Shown here piece after piece: positions 1 through 8,826 of a stretch of 32,100 nt of DNA. Numbering within the stretch: the stretch's first letter is position 1; every line of letters begins with the position of its first letter. A program made the position numbers and the translations under genes. The notes below the pieces were generated by a model that saw only the letters and a program-made list of their open reading frames with translations, was not told the DNA's origin and made no database searches. This DNA is from Deltaproteobacteria bacterium (lineage in GTDB: Bacteria > Desulfobacterota > Desulfobacteria > Desulfobacterales > JAHEIW01): positions 1-32,100 of the forward strand of contig JAHEIW010000042.1 of the NCBI GenBank assembly GCA_024639185.1, in the 5' to 3' direction.

Positions 1-20
1 TCTAATCTGAATTGATACAT
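1..20 (-). CDS. fliJ: Probable FliJ, N-terminal fragment (runs off left edge)
   Basis: Only the first six codons are inside the window (ATG at 20-18), reading M-Y-Q-F-R-L. FliJ proteins, the coiled-coil export chaperones of the flagellar type III system, usually begin with a short M-x-x-F-R-L-type stretch, and fliJ normally follows fliI, which ends 41 bases upstream. A purine-poor but possible ribosome site (CAGGCG) lies about eight bases before the ATG. The call rests on position and six residues, so it is tentative; the sequence left of the window would settle it. Confidence 0.5.
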
Positions 21-61
21 CGTATTGCGCCTGGCAAGTCATTGCAAAATACAGTTTTAGG

Positions 62-1384
62 TTAGGATTCAAACAACCCCATCAACTGGGAAACACAGTC
101 TTCAAATGTGTTGGTCTCGTCAATATCCTGCTTTAAATAACGATTGATTTTATCCATCATCGTAATAGCATAATCGATTTTAGGGTTGCTGCCAGCCACA
201 TAGGCACCGATATTAATCAGGTCTTCGGCCCGGCGATAGGTTGCCATAACCTCCTTGAGTTTGCGGGCACAGCGTTTTTGTTCTGCATCCACAATATCTT
301 CCATCACCCGGCTGACACTACCCAGGACATCAATGGCCGGATAATGGGCATGGTTGGCCAGGTCCCGCGATAGATTGATATGGCCATCAAGAATAGAACG
401 CACGGCATCTGCAATGGGCTCGTTGGTATCATCACCTTCGACCAGGACGGTATACAGTCCGGTGATGGTGCCTCTGTTGGCGGAAGTCCCTGCCCGTTCG
501 CATAATTTGGGCAAAAGCGTAAAGACTGACGGTGTATACCCTTTGGTGGTCGGCGGTTCGCCCAGTGCCAGCCCGATCTCCCGCTGGGCCATTGCAAAGC
601 GGGTGACTGAATCCATCATCAAGTTGACATGGTGACCTTGATCGCGAAAAAATTCAGCAATGGCGGTTGCTATAAAGGCGCCCCGCATGCGAATTAAAGG
701 TAAATGATCTGAGGTTGCCACCACAATCACCGAGCGTTTTAAGCCTTCGGGACCGAGTTCTTTTTCAATGAACTCATTGACCTCACGACCGCGCTCACCG
801 ATTAAAGCTATCACGTTCACATCGGCGGCGGTTTTACGGGCAATCATGCCCAGCAATACACTTTTACCCACTCCTGAGCCAGCAAAAATACCGATTCGCT
901 GACCGCATCCCAGCGTCAGTAAACCATTAATGGCCCGAATACCCAGGTCAAGCGGTTTGGCAATCCGTTGGCGGGACAAGGGGTTGACCGGAGTCCCGTA
1001 TATCGGATATTCGCATTCAGCTGCAATCGCTCCTTTGTTATCGATGGGGTTGCCGAGGCCATCGACAACCCGCCCCAAAAGTCCCCTGCCGACCGGAATA
1101 ACCGCTTTTTGCTGCCGAGCAACAATCGGACATCCGGGACCGATGCCCCGCATCTCCTCCAAGGGCATCATCATGACCTTGTCATCCCGGAATCCCAAAA
1201 CCTCTGCCGTTATCTTGCGCAGCTCACCCTTTGTGTATATGTCACAAACCGTGCCCAGTTTGGAGACCGGCCCCTGGGCTTCGATGACCAGACCCACAAT
1301 ATTGGTCACTTTCCCGTTGGCCTGAATGGTACAGGTCGTATCCAGGCATTGGCGATATTTATCCAGGCGCAAGGGTGTATTCAT
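62..1384 (-). CDS. fliI: Flagellar export ATPase FliI
   Basis: ATPase of the flagellar type III export apparatus, a cytoplasmic F1-beta-like hexamer that unloads and unfolds export substrates with FliH and FliJ. The 440-residue length is normal for the family. Visible motifs are a Walker A loop near residues 168-175 (AGSGVGKS), a Walker B-type stretch around VNLMMDSVTRFAMAQ, and the family signature GEPPTTKGYTPSVF that separates FliI/YscN from F1 subunits. The N-terminal beta-barrel region (about 25-95) and C-terminal helical region are both present. It follows fliH by six bases in the same operon, so translation is probably coupled. No sign of damage. Confidence 0.97.
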   Translation of the reverse strand: MNTPLRLDKYRQCLDTTCTIQANGKVTNIVGLVIEAQGPVSKLGTVCDIYTKGELRKITAEVLGFRDDKVMMMPLEEMRGIGPGCPIVARQQKAVIPVGRGLLGRVVDGLGNPIDNKGAIAAECEYPIYGTPVNPLSRQRIAKPLDLGIRAINGLLTLGCGQRIGIFAGSGVGKSVLLGMIARKTAADVNVIALIGERGREVNEFIEKELGPEGLKRSVIVVATSDHLPLIRMRGAFIATAIAEFFRDQGHHVNLMMDSVTRFAMAQREIGLALGEPPTTKGYTPSVFTLLPKLCERAGTSANRGTITGLYTVLVEGDDTNEPIADAVRSILDGHINLSRDLANHAHYPAIDVLGSVSRVMEDIVDAEQKRCARKLKEVMATYRRAEDLINIGAYVAGSNPKIDYAITMMDKINRYLKQDIDETNTFEDCVSQLMGLFES

Positions 1385-1390
1385 CGCTGC

Positions 1391-2173
1391 TTATGCCTTC
1401 TTCTGTTTCGGCTGCGCGAGCTGGACCTGAAATGCTTCTTCAATGACCTCAAATTGCTTTTCGATGCGCGCGTCGATGTCCCCGCGATCGGTTTCAATCA
1501 GACAGCCACCGCTTTGAATCGAATCCTGGGCCTCAAAGTCAATCTGGTCGAAATTTTGCAGGAAGCGCGTGAATCGGGATTGGGTGTTTTGGATTAATTG
1601 CAGGTCTTCGGGGTTGAGTTTGATCTTAATTTTACCCGGATTATCAACTTGCGCCAGGGCTTCACGTGCAACACAGGCAACTGTTTCCCGGGTCGTTTTG
1701 ATCTCATGGCAAACAATCTTTTTAGCAATCGACAACGCCAGGTGCGTAACTTCTGTTTCAAGCTCTTGATGAATTTCAGCACGAATATTTTGCAATTGCT
1801 CAAGGGTGCGTTGCAGGCTTTCAATAGCAGGCTGTGCTTTATTCGTTCCGGACTCGAAACCCACTTTTTTACCTTCCAGAAAACCCTTTTGGAAAGCGCT
1901 TTCTTTAATCTCATCAATTGCACTTCCCTGTTCTACTGCCGGTGTTGCTTTTTCCTCCGGCACAAGCGGATCCGCTGAGCAGGCCTGATCCGGATCTATA
2001 TCTTTAAAATGTGAGCGCTTGAATTCGCTGTTAGCTGTCCGACGCCTGCCATCATTTGCAGGTTCATCCACCGGGATATTGGGGAAATAGTGCAGATGAA
2101 AACCATCCGTCAGCGCTGGTGAATCTTTTTTGATGGCATCAGTCAATGATATCATCTCCTCGGCGGCCGGCAA
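1391..2173 (-). CDS. fliH: Flagellar assembly protein FliH
   Basis: Regulator and stator-like partner of FliI that docks the ATPase to the C-ring. The protein is 260 residues: a poorly conserved, charged first half, then a Gly/Lys-rich turn (about 145-155, KGFLEGKKVGFESG), then the conserved FliH C-terminal domain with a long helix. The start chosen is TTG at 2173-2171, because a strong ribosome site AAAGGAG (2189-2183) lies nine bases before it, inside the end of fliG. The next in-frame ATG (2155) has its purine run directly against the codon, which is too close. The gene therefore overlaps fliG by 35 bases. Family identity comes from the C-terminal half plus the fliG-fliH-fliI order. Confidence 0.9.
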   Translation of the reverse strand: MPAAEEMISLTDAIKKDSPALTDGFHLHYFPNIPVDEPANDGRRRTANSEFKRSHFKDIDPDQACSADPLVPEEKATPAVEQGSAIDEIKESAFQKGFLEGKKVGFESGTNKAQPAIESLQRTLEQLQNIRAEIHQELETEVTHLALSIAKKIVCHEIKTTRETVACVAREALAQVDNPGKIKIKLNPEDLQLIQNTQSRFTRFLQNFDQIDFEAQDSIQSGGCLIETDRGDIDARIEKQFEVIEEAFQVQLAQPKQKKA

Positions 2174-3110
2174 TAATCAACTCTCCTTTGGTTTCCATCT
2201 CCTGAATAATATTGGTAATATTTTGCTGTGCGTCGGTGACCTCTTTCATGCGAACCGGTCCCATATCTTCGATCTCTTCTTGCAGCATCTCGCCGGCGCG
2301 TTCCGACATATTTTTGAAGATCTTTTGCCGAACCTCCTCGGAAGCCGCTTTAAGTGCAATCGCCAGCTCCATGGTCTCGACTTTGCGCAACAATTTCTGT
2401 ACACCACGATCATCGACCAGCAGGATATCTTCAAACACAAACATGCGTTGTTTGACCTGTGCGGCTACTTCCATGTCCGCCTCTTCCAGTTCATTTAAAA
2501 TCAGTTCGCTGGATATCTCATCGGTCTGATTTAACATCTCTGCCAATCGATCAATACCGCCGCTGACATTTGAAATCGAATTTTGTTTGGTTTTCAAAAT
2601 CTCTTTCAAAACGGCATTGACTTCATTAACAATGGCAGCGGTCACCTTATCCAGATTCACAACCCGCATCGCTACCTCTGTTTTGATTTCATCCGGCAAT
2701 TTAGCGATCACATCGCTGGCAACACCGGTCTTGAGATGCACCAGAATTATGGCAATCGTTTGGGGTTGCTCATCTTTAATCAGATCAAAAACCTGCTCTG
2801 CGCTGAGTGACTGGATGGCCTCGAGACCATTGGTTTCGGCAGCGGCATCAACGTCGGATTTCGCGTTGGTGCCGGCAGTAGCAGAGGCGGATGTCGGCTT
2901 GGATTTATAGCGCTGGGCAATAGCAGCAAATTCTCTGGCGACCTGGGCGACGACCTCGGGTGATATGGTCCGGATTTGAGACAAATGACGATGGATGCGC
3001 TCTTTTTCCGGATCACTCAGCCGTTGCAGTAACCGCTCGGAGAGCGGCTTGCCCAGCGCGTGAATCAAAATGGCCGCTTTTACCGGCCCTGCTATGTTTT
3101 TGGAATCCAT
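2139..3110 (-). CDS. fliG: Flagellar motor switch protein FliG
   Basis: Rotor protein of the C-ring that carries the torque-generating charged helix facing the MotA stator and binds FliF and FliM. The 323-residue length is typical (about 330). All three parts are seen: an N-terminal FliF-binding domain (residues about 5-70), a middle domain with the EQPQTIA motif (family EHPQ motif) near 115-125, and the C-terminal domain with MFVFEDI and the charged torque helix around SEEVRQKIFKNMSERAGEML. A low-complexity Ala/Ser/Thr linker (about 72-95) separates the first two. It lies between fliF and fliH; its 3' end carries the ribosome site of fliH. Confidence 0.97.
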   Translation of the reverse strand: MDSKNIAGPVKAAILIHALGKPLSERLLQRLSDPEKERIHRHLSQIRTISPEVVAQVAREFAAIAQRYKSKPTSASATAGTNAKSDVDAAAETNGLEAIQSLSAEQVFDLIKDEQPQTIAIILVHLKTGVASDVIAKLPDEIKTEVAMRVVNLDKVTAAIVNEVNAVLKEILKTKQNSISNVSGGIDRLAEMLNQTDEISSELILNELEEADMEVAAQVKQRMFVFEDILLVDDRGVQKLLRKVETMELAIALKAASEEVRQKIFKNMSERAGEMLQEEIEDMGPVRMKEVTDAQQNITNIIQEMETKGELIIAGRRGDDIID

Positions 3111-3154
3111 ATGTTTGTATACCTAATAGCCCCAGATACCATCCAGCATAAGCA

Positions 3155-4756
3155 TTATTCTTCTTTCAACCAATCTCGCATCGCGCCCACCGACGCCTCA
3201 TTGTCGCTGGTAATCAATTGCGATATTTCATCCTTGAATGCCAGCAGTTTTGGATCAGCGCCGTATTCGCCTTCCAGTTCGCCGACCGTTTTAGGAAGCT
3301 GCCCCAAAATCTCGGCCTCACCGGCGGTCCTGGCGGTCAGCCATTTGATCAGCGGTTTCACCACGAACATAAAAGAGAGAATCAAAAATAAACTCAAAAA
3401 GGCGTATTTAAAGAAAGGCCTGTACTTTTTAAGGTACACCAGCCAGCGATCCACCGTTGATTCGGCCTCGGCCTGGGCCACCTGGTCACTTTCAAACGGG
3501 ATGTTGACAACTTCAACTTGATCACCGCGGTCGACATCAAAGTTAACCGCCCGTTTGACCAAATTTTCGATTTTAGTCAGTTCTTCGGCCGTACGGGGCA
3601 CATAGGCAATTTCGGTTTCACCGTCATCAGTCTCGTTGGTCTGGTAGGTGCCATCGACCATCACTGCAACCGAGATGCGTTTGATGCCCCCCACAGGCTC
3701 CAGCGTGCGGCTGGTCAATTTTCCAATCTCATAGTTAACGGTTCGGTCCTGTTTGGCAAAAGTCGTATTGTCGTCCTGTGTGGTCTGGTTGAGGCCGGTC
3801 TGGCTTTCGGGCAGATTCGATTGAATTCCAGGGATGCCCTTGGGGATCACATCGTTATCTTTTGCCGTTTCATTGAAGGTCTGTTCGCTGCGCACAACTT
3901 GATTTTCCGGCAAAAAGCGCTCTTCGGTCAATTCATGCTGTTTAAAATTCAGCGCACAGGACACGCGCACGATGGCCCGGTTGGCGCCCAGGGCCTTTTC
4001 GAGCATGGATAAAACACGGTTTTCGAGTTTGCGTTCGACCGTGAGCTGATGATCAAGCTGATCCGAGCTCAGGGTGGTAACCCCCCCAGCATTATGCCGA
4101 CCGGTTAATAGACGGCCATTGCTGTCGACCACGGTGACATTTTCCGGGTTCAGACGCGACACACTCGAGGATACGAGGTGCACAATGCCTTGCACCTGCT
4201 GTTGGGAGAGCCATTTGCCGTGGCGTAATTTCAAGACAACCGACGCGGATGCGACCTCTTCGGCTTCGATAAAAAGCGACTTTTCCGACATGACGATATG
4301 GACGCGGCAGCTGTGAACCTCTTCAAAGCCATTGATGCTGCGCGCGAGCTCACCCTGGAGAGCTCTCTGGTAATTAACATTTTGAGCAAATTCAGTCATA
4401 CCCAGCTTGGTGTTGTCAAAAAGCTCAAAACCCATGTTCCCACCCTGGGGTAATCCTTCAGAAGCCAGTACCATACGGGTTTCGTAGATCCGTTCCTGCG
4501 GTATAAGGATCGTACTACCGTTGGTAGAAAGCTGATACGGTATTTTTTGGTCTTTCAACCGGCTGAGGATGATCCCGGCTTCATTGGCATCCAGATGACT
4601 GTACAGGGGATGAAATTCAGGTTTAGCGGCCCAGTTCATTAAAAACACAAAAGCGGTAATTGATCCCACCGCAAGTGTTATAAACACGATGCGCTTGCCG
4701 ATGCTGATGTTTTTAAACAGAGCTTGAATTTGCGCTACGATTTGTCGAAAAGGCAT
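3155..4756 (-). CDS. fliF: Flagellar MS-ring protein FliF
   Basis: Forms the MS ring in the inner membrane, the first structure of the basal body and housing for the export gate. The 533 residues carry a first membrane helix at about 24-44, the periplasmic ring-building motifs (RBM) through about residue 430, a second membrane helix at about 446-466, and a cytoplasmic tail (about 475-533) that binds FliG. The region around 45-230 has the YscJ/FliF fold signature, including LASEGLPQGGNMGFELFD. A ribosome site GGAG precedes the ATG by about seven bases. Fifteen bases separate it from fliE. No unusual feature. Confidence 0.96.
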   Translation of the reverse strand: MPFRQIVAQIQALFKNISIGKRIVFITLAVGSITAFVFLMNWAAKPEFHPLYSHLDANEAGIILSRLKDQKIPYQLSTNGSTILIPQERIYETRMVLASEGLPQGGNMGFELFDNTKLGMTEFAQNVNYQRALQGELARSINGFEEVHSCRVHIVMSEKSLFIEAEEVASASVVLKLRHGKWLSQQQVQGIVHLVSSSVSRLNPENVTVVDSNGRLLTGRHNAGGVTTLSSDQLDHQLTVERKLENRVLSMLEKALGANRAIVRVSCALNFKQHELTEERFLPENQVVRSEQTFNETAKDNDVIPKGIPGIQSNLPESQTGLNQTTQDDNTTFAKQDRTVNYEIGKLTSRTLEPVGGIKRISVAVMVDGTYQTNETDDGETEIAYVPRTAEELTKIENLVKRAVNFDVDRGDQVEVVNIPFESDQVAQAEAESTVDRWLVYLKKYRPFFKYAFLSLFLILSFMFVVKPLIKWLTARTAGEAEILGQLPKTVGELEGEYGADPKLLAFKDEISQLITSDNEASVGAMRDWLKEE

Positions 4757-4771
4757 TGACGATCTCCGATT

Positions 4772-5074
4772 TTAGGCCGACATGCGCATAATCGTTTCAT
4801 AAGCTGAAATTATTTTATTGCGAACCTGCATGAGCAGCTGAAAGGCCACATCCGCTTTTTCCAGTGCGATCATGGTTTGGTGGATATCTTTTTGCGTGCC
4901 GGCCGCAAGATCCTGGACAGCAGTCTCGCCGGCCGCATGTAACTGGTTGACATCATCCAGAGATCGGGCCAGCATCGAGCCAAAGGATACCGAATCGGGA
5001 TCTGGTTGGTTCCGTGCGCCAGCCGGTCGGTCTACAAAAGAAGGCAGTTCTTTTGGAATGGTGACTTCATTCAT
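4772..5074 (-). CDS. fliE: Flagellar hook-basal body protein FliE
   Basis: Small adaptor between the MS ring/export gate and the proximal rod. At 100 residues it matches the family length. The conserved C-terminal helices are clear (IALEKADVAFQLLMQVRNK, then AYETIMRM), while the N-terminal 35 residues are Pro-rich and variable, as is usual. The ribosome site AGGA overlaps the stop region of flgC just upstream, implying coupled translation. The order flgB-flgC-fliE-fliF is the standard one. Confidence 0.94.
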   Translation of the reverse strand: MNEVTIPKELPSFVDRPAGARNQPDPDSVSFGSMLARSLDDVNQLHAAGETAVQDLAAGTQKDIHQTMIALEKADVAFQLLMQVRNKIISAYETIMRMSA

Positions 5075-5076
5075 GA

Positions 5077-5514
5077 TTATTGTCCTATTTCAAGCGCTTT
5101 GAGCGCCATATCTTTGGCGGATTGAATGGCGGTGATGCCAGCCTCATAGCTGCGGGTGGCCGAGATCATATTCACCATTTCTTCCATCATATTGATATTG
5201 GGCATCGCCAGATAGCCATTATCGTTAGCGTCCGGATGGGTGGGATCGTATTTCATTATCGGTTTACGGGTATCTTCTACGATACCGACAACAGAGACTT
5301 CCTTAAGAAGCTCTGTTTGTCGGTTGCGCAGGATATTGCGAAACGATGCCTCTGGTGCCTGGGCAGCAAAAACTGGATCTTTGCGGCGATAAGGTCCTCC
5401 GGTCCGGGTTCGAGTGGTGTTGATGTTCGCCAGATTGGCGGATATTAAATTCATGCGCAGTCTTTGCGCCGATAAGCCCGAGGCGCTGACATTGAGTGCA
5501 TCAAAAAAATCCAT
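5077..5514 (-). CDS. flgC: Flagellar proximal rod protein FlgC
   Basis: One of the proximal rod subunits linking the MS ring to the distal rod; exported by the flagellar type III system. The 145-residue protein has the N-terminal rod/hook signature SGLSAQRLRMNLISANLANI (about 13-32) and the C-terminal flg_bbr helix (about 112-145, with NMISATRSYEAGITAI). A strong ribosome site (GGAGGAGG) at the end of flgB precedes the ATG. The gene is two bases from the flgB stop codon. Confidence 0.96.
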   Translation of the reverse strand: MDFFDALNVSASGLSAQRLRMNLISANLANINTTRTRTGGPYRRKDPVFAAQAPEASFRNILRNRQTELLKEVSVVGIVEDTRKPIMKYDPTHPDANDNGYLAMPNINMMEEMVNMISATRSYEAGITAIQSAKDMALKALEIGQ

Positions 5515-5516
5515 GT

Positions 5517-5936
5517 TTACTTCCCTCCTCCTTGGATGACGTTCTTAAGTCCCTGGAATTTTTTCCGAATAAGCTGTGCCGCGGTCCGATACAGAATAGT
5601 GTTTTCTGCCAGTTTGCCCATGGTGCGGTCCAAATCCACGGTATTGCCATCGGCTCTCAAATTGACAGCCATCGGATCGCTGGCTTTGATCTTGACACCA
5701 TCCGCCGCTTGCCGGCGACTCGACAGGTGTAGGGGTCCGGTACGAACCAACTGCAGCGTCCCTGAATGGCCGCCTTTCTTTTGGCGCACATCTTCCATAA
5801 CGACCTCAAATGCTTTGTAATTCGGCGTATCGATATTGGCGATATTTGAGGTCAAAACCCGATGCCGCAGCGAACCCCGGTTGAGGGTTTTTTGCAGGCT
5901 TGAGATGGCCCCCTCAAATAGCGTTTGGGTTGGCAT
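5517..5936 (-). CDS. flgB: Flagellar proximal rod protein FlgB
   Basis: First gene of the basal-body operon, encoding a proximal rod subunit exported through the flagellar gate. The family motif SNIANIDTPNYKAFEVVMED is present near residues 32-51. Two ATG codons compete: 5945 and 5936. The only ribosome site (AAGGA, just before 5945) touches the first ATG with no spacer but sits nine bases from the second, so I place the start at 5936, giving 139 residues. A -24/-12 promoter ends about 35 bases upstream. Length and both terminal rod helices are normal. Confidence 0.94.
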   Translation of the reverse strand: MPTQTLFEGAISSLQKTLNRGSLRHRVLTSNIANIDTPNYKAFEVVMEDVRQKKGGHSGTLQLVRTGPLHLSSRRQAADGVKIKASDPMAVNLRADGNTVDLDRTMGKLAENTILYRTAAQLIRKKFQGLKNVIQGGGK

Positions 5937-5981
5937 TTTTAACATTCCTTATCAAGGTGTTTGCGGTTATGTAAAAATTCG

Positions 5982-5997
5982 AGCAAATTTCATACCA
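5982..5997 (-). promoter_or_regulatory. Sigma-54 (-24/-12) promoter for the flgB operon
   Basis: On the minus strand the site reads TGGTATGAAATTTGCT. GG and GC are separated by the required ten bases and the -12 half is a perfect TTGCT. The predicted transcript start (about 5971) is about 35 bases before the flgB start. An AT-rich tract lies just upstream (6020-6070) and could bend. The sequence closely matches three other such sites in this window (8811, 10491, 31778). Confidence 0.75.
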
Positions 5998-6114
5998 TGC
6001 TGACAATGGCGTGTCTTGAATTGCACTATTTTTATTTTTATAATAATTACAATTAATTATTTTAAAAATGCGATCAGACGCGAGTGCCTTTAGCGGCAAA
6101 ATATACCGTTTGGT

Positions 6115-6130
6115 GGCCCCATTCGTGCCA
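6115..6130 (-). promoter_or_regulatory. Possible distal sigma-54-like site before flgB
   Basis: The minus strand reads TGGCACGAATGGGGCC. The -24 half is the textbook TGGCACG and GC falls at the right spacing, but the -12 half lacks TT. It lies between the end of the response regulator gene and flgB, about 130 bases above the better site at 5982. It may be a weak second promoter or chance. Confidence 0.25.
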
Positions 6131-6148
6131 GCCCGGGGCCGGGGAGCT

Positions 6149-7543
6149 CTAACCACCTTGGGCTGCTGTCTGGGTCTCAGATGCTTCCATTTCTTGCTTG
6201 TATTCCTTTAATTTGTTACGCAACGTCCGGATGCTGATACCCAACAATTCTGCAGCCCGGGTACGGTTATCATCAACGTCCTGCAAGGTTTTGGTAATAA
6301 GCTCTTTTTCCATTTCCTTGACGGTCATGCCAGCCTCAATCGATATGGCCGCCTGGGAACTGCCTTTTGTATCACCTGGTTCCAAAAACAGGTGTTCCGG
6401 CAACAGTTCGGGCCCGTTAATGATCAGCACGGCCCGCTCGATGGTATTTTCCAATTCCCTGATGTTACCTTTCCATTGTTGGCCGGCCAAGCAGGCCAGA
6501 GCTGCATCAGAAATTTTCAGCATATCGCGCTGATTGATCTGACAAAATTTCTCTACAAAATGGGCCACCAACAACGGAATGTCCCTCCGGCGCTCTCTGA
6601 GCGGCGGAATGGTAAATGGAACTACGTTTACGCGATAATACAGGTCCTCGCGGAATTTGCGCTCGGCAACCGCTTTTTTCAAATCCACATTGCTAATGGC
6701 CACGACCCGGGCATTCATGGGTACCGGTCGGCTGCCTCCAATTCGATCGATTTCCCTCTCCTGCAAAACACGCAGCAATTTGGCCTGTAAGGGCGGTGTC
6801 ATTTCGCTGATTTCATCGAGCACGACGGTGCCATGTTTGGCAAGTTCAAATTTACCCATTTTACGGCCGACAGCCCCGGTAAAGGCGCCTTTTTCGTGAC
6901 CGAAAAGCTCGCTTTCAGCAAGGGTATCGGGTAATGCTGCGCAGTTGAGTGCTACGTAAGGTTCATCTGAATAGCCACTGTGCGCATGAATGTAGGCCGC
7001 CAGGAGTTCTTTGCCGGTTCCGCTTTCTCCCTGAATCAAGATCGTTGAGCGACTGGTTGCTACATTTTTTGCTAACTTTAAAATATCCAGTAATTTCCTA
7101 TCTTCAGCGATCAATGTTTTAACTGTTACTTTAGACTTAACTGCTTTTTTTGACACTTGTATTTCACCATCTTCATGCATGCACCCCAGAACTTTTTTGA
7201 CCGTAGCCACCAGGGTTTCAAATGAAAATGGCTTCAACAAATAATCGGCTGCCCCTGCCTGCATGGCTTCAACTGCATTGTGAATGGATCCAAAAGCCGT
7301 GATCACAATGACCGCAATTGCGGGCTTTATTTTTTTGATAGCCCCAATGAGTTCCATGCCCGACATTTCAGGCATTTTTAAGTCCGTAATAACCAGGCTA
7401 ATGGGATCTTTTTTTATTTTCACCAAAGCGTCCGTGCCACTGGCAGCGCTTTCAACGCTAAATCCACTTCGGGTGAGCGCGTGCGAAAGCGCGCTGCGCA
7501 TCTCAGATTCATCATCAACAATTAATATTGGCGCAAGGCCCAT
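6149..7543 (-). CDS. Sigma-54-dependent response regulator, FlrC/FleR type
   Basis: Activates sigma-54 promoters of middle flagellar genes when phosphorylated by its partner kinase. The order is receiver, AAA+, Fis-type HTH. In the receiver, acidic residues D10-D11, phosphoacceptor D54 (VITDLKM) and K104 are all present. The AAA+ domain has Walker A at 172-179 (GESGTGKE) and the sigma-54 contact loop GAFTGA at 219-224. The C-terminal helix-turn-helix (about 430-455, ELLGISIRTLRNKLKEY) is intact. The start is ATG at 7543, with GGAG eight bases upstream; an upstream in-frame TTG (7561) lacks a site. It follows the kinase gene by 29 bases, so the two form a two-component unit. It sits directly before flgB, its likely target. 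Confidence 0.9.
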   Translation of the reverse strand: MGLAPILIVDDESEMRSALSHALTRSGFSVESAASGTDALVKIKKDPISLVITDLKMPEMSGMELIGAIKKIKPAIAVIVITAFGSIHNAVEAMQAGAADYLLKPFSFETLVATVKKVLGCMHEDGEIQVSKKAVKSKVTVKTLIAEDRKLLDILKLAKNVATSRSTILIQGESGTGKELLAAYIHAHSGYSDEPYVALNCAALPDTLAESELFGHEKGAFTGAVGRKMGKFELAKHGTVVLDEISEMTPPLQAKLLRVLQEREIDRIGGSRPVPMNARVVAISNVDLKKAVAERKFREDLYYRVNVVPFTIPPLRERRRDIPLLVAHFVEKFCQINQRDMLKISDAALACLAGQQWKGNIRELENTIERAVLIINGPELLPEHLFLEPGDTKGSSQAAISIEAGMTVKEMEKELITKTLQDVDDNRTRAAELLGISIRTLRNKLKEYKQEMEASETQTAAQGG

Positions 7544-7572
7544 AGCTAAAACTCCGCCCAATCATTTGATAT

Positions 7573-8697
7573 TTAGTCATTCTTGATTTCAGGGCCACTC
7601 CACACAGGCAGCGATACAACGCATTGGGTCCCTTCGGGACTGCTGCTGATATCGATGCACCCGCCATGTATCTTAATGATATTATGCACGATGGTCAGAC
7701 CTAAGCCTGTACCTTTCTTGCGGGTGGTATAAAACGGATCAAAAATCTTTGACAATTCAGTTTTGGCAATTCCGCAACCCGTATCGATCAGATGCACTTT
7801 GGCTAAATGCGTGCCAGCAATACCGCTGGTTTTGCGGGTTGAAATATGTAAGCGCCCGCCGTCGGACATGGACTGAATGGCATTGAGTATCAGATTCAAA
7901 AAAACCTGCTTGAGTAATTCCAGATCACCTTTGACAAACATCGCTTCGGTGGTCAGTTCGGTCTGGACATCGATTCCATCCTGGGCATCCAATAAATGAC
8001 CGGCAAAAAACAGGGAATCTTTCAAGGCCTCATGAACATCCAGCACCTGTTCATCCAGCTGCTGGTCCGGTCGCATAAACAGCAACAAATTAGACACGAT
8101 ATTGTTGATACTTTTAACACCCGCTGATATATGCTCAGCCAGTGTCTTTAGTTCTTCAGATTCCTGCAGATCGGCGATCAACATGGTCGAAAAAAGCTCG
8201 ATGCTTCCCAGGGGATTACGGATTTCATGGGCAATTCTGGCAGCCATCTCACCCATCGCAGCCAATCGCCCGGTTCGTTTGGCCTGCAACTTCAGGTTTT
8301 GCATACGCGTGATGTCTGTCAGGGACAAAACGGTTCCGATATTATCGGCTTTGGCTGAAGTCAGCGGTGAGATCGCAACATTCAGATGCAGGTTGTCCTT
8401 GCGATTGGCCGGTACGACCATGGTTTGTATTTCGGTGGTCTGTTTGGTGTTTAAGATATTTTCAATATTCAATGCCGGGTTATGAAAATAATCGGATGTA
8501 AATACACCATCAAAAGTATGGCCCAAAACATCTTTGGCGGCCAGACCTGTAATTTGCTCTGCGGTACGATTAAAGCTGACGATTTTACCGCTCGAATCCA
8601 GTGCCACAACACCAGTGGGAATGCTTTCAATAATAGGGACGATGTATCGATTTTGTTCACCCCATAATGGGTATGCACCTGTGGTTAAACCTGTCAT
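7573..8697 (-). CDS. PAS-domain sensor histidine kinase, FlrB/FleS type
   Basis: Probable partner kinase of the downstream response regulator. The 374 residues show an N-terminal PAS fold (about 17-130), a dimerisation/phosphoacceptor helix with H157 (MAARIAHEIRNPLGS), and a HATPase domain with N box at about 268-273, G1 DTGCGI (305-310), F box FDPFYTT (319-325) and G2 GTGLGL (329-334). No membrane helix is visible, so it is cytosolic, as FlrB and FleS are. No strong ribosome site precedes the ATG. A -24/-12 promoter lies about 115 bases upstream. Its signal is unknown; in relatives the kinase responds to basal-body assembly state. Confidence 0.88.
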   Translation of the reverse strand: MTGLTTGAYPLWGEQNRYIVPIIESIPTGVVALDSSGKIVSFNRTAEQITGLAAKDVLGHTFDGVFTSDYFHNPALNIENILNTKQTTEIQTMVVPANRKDNLHLNVAISPLTSAKADNIGTVLSLTDITRMQNLKLQAKRTGRLAAMGEMAARIAHEIRNPLGSIELFSTMLIADLQESEELKTLAEHISAGVKSINNIVSNLLLFMRPDQQLDEQVLDVHEALKDSLFFAGHLLDAQDGIDVQTELTTEAMFVKGDLELLKQVFLNLILNAIQSMSDGGRLHISTRKTSGIAGTHLAKVHLIDTGCGIAKTELSKIFDPFYTTRKKGTGLGLTIVHNIIKIHGGCIDISSSPEGTQCVVSLPVWSGPEIKND

Positions 8698-8810
8698 ATG
8701 ATTTTCAGAAATGTTGGCGATAACAATAACGCTTTGATTTTGTGTTAAAATTTATTTAACCTATCCAATGGCTGAATAAGACCAAAAACAGATTAGACGC
8801 GCAACAATTG

Positions 8811-8826
8811 AGCAAATATCATGCCA
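8811..8826 (-). promoter_or_regulatory. Sigma-54 (-24/-12) promoter before the histidine kinase gene
   Basis: The minus strand reads TGGCATGATATTTGCT: GG and GC are ten bases apart, with a near-perfect -24 and a perfect -12. The predicted start near 8800 gives a leader of about 100 bases before the kinase ATG at 8697. It differs from the flgB site at only three positions. The stop codon of the small open frame at 8819-8971 lies within this site. Confidence 0.75.

Noticed and set aside
5914..6156. 80-codon minus-strand frame across the flgB promoter region
   Set aside because: Overlaps the end of the response regulator gene and the promoter, has no ribosome site and an implausible composition.
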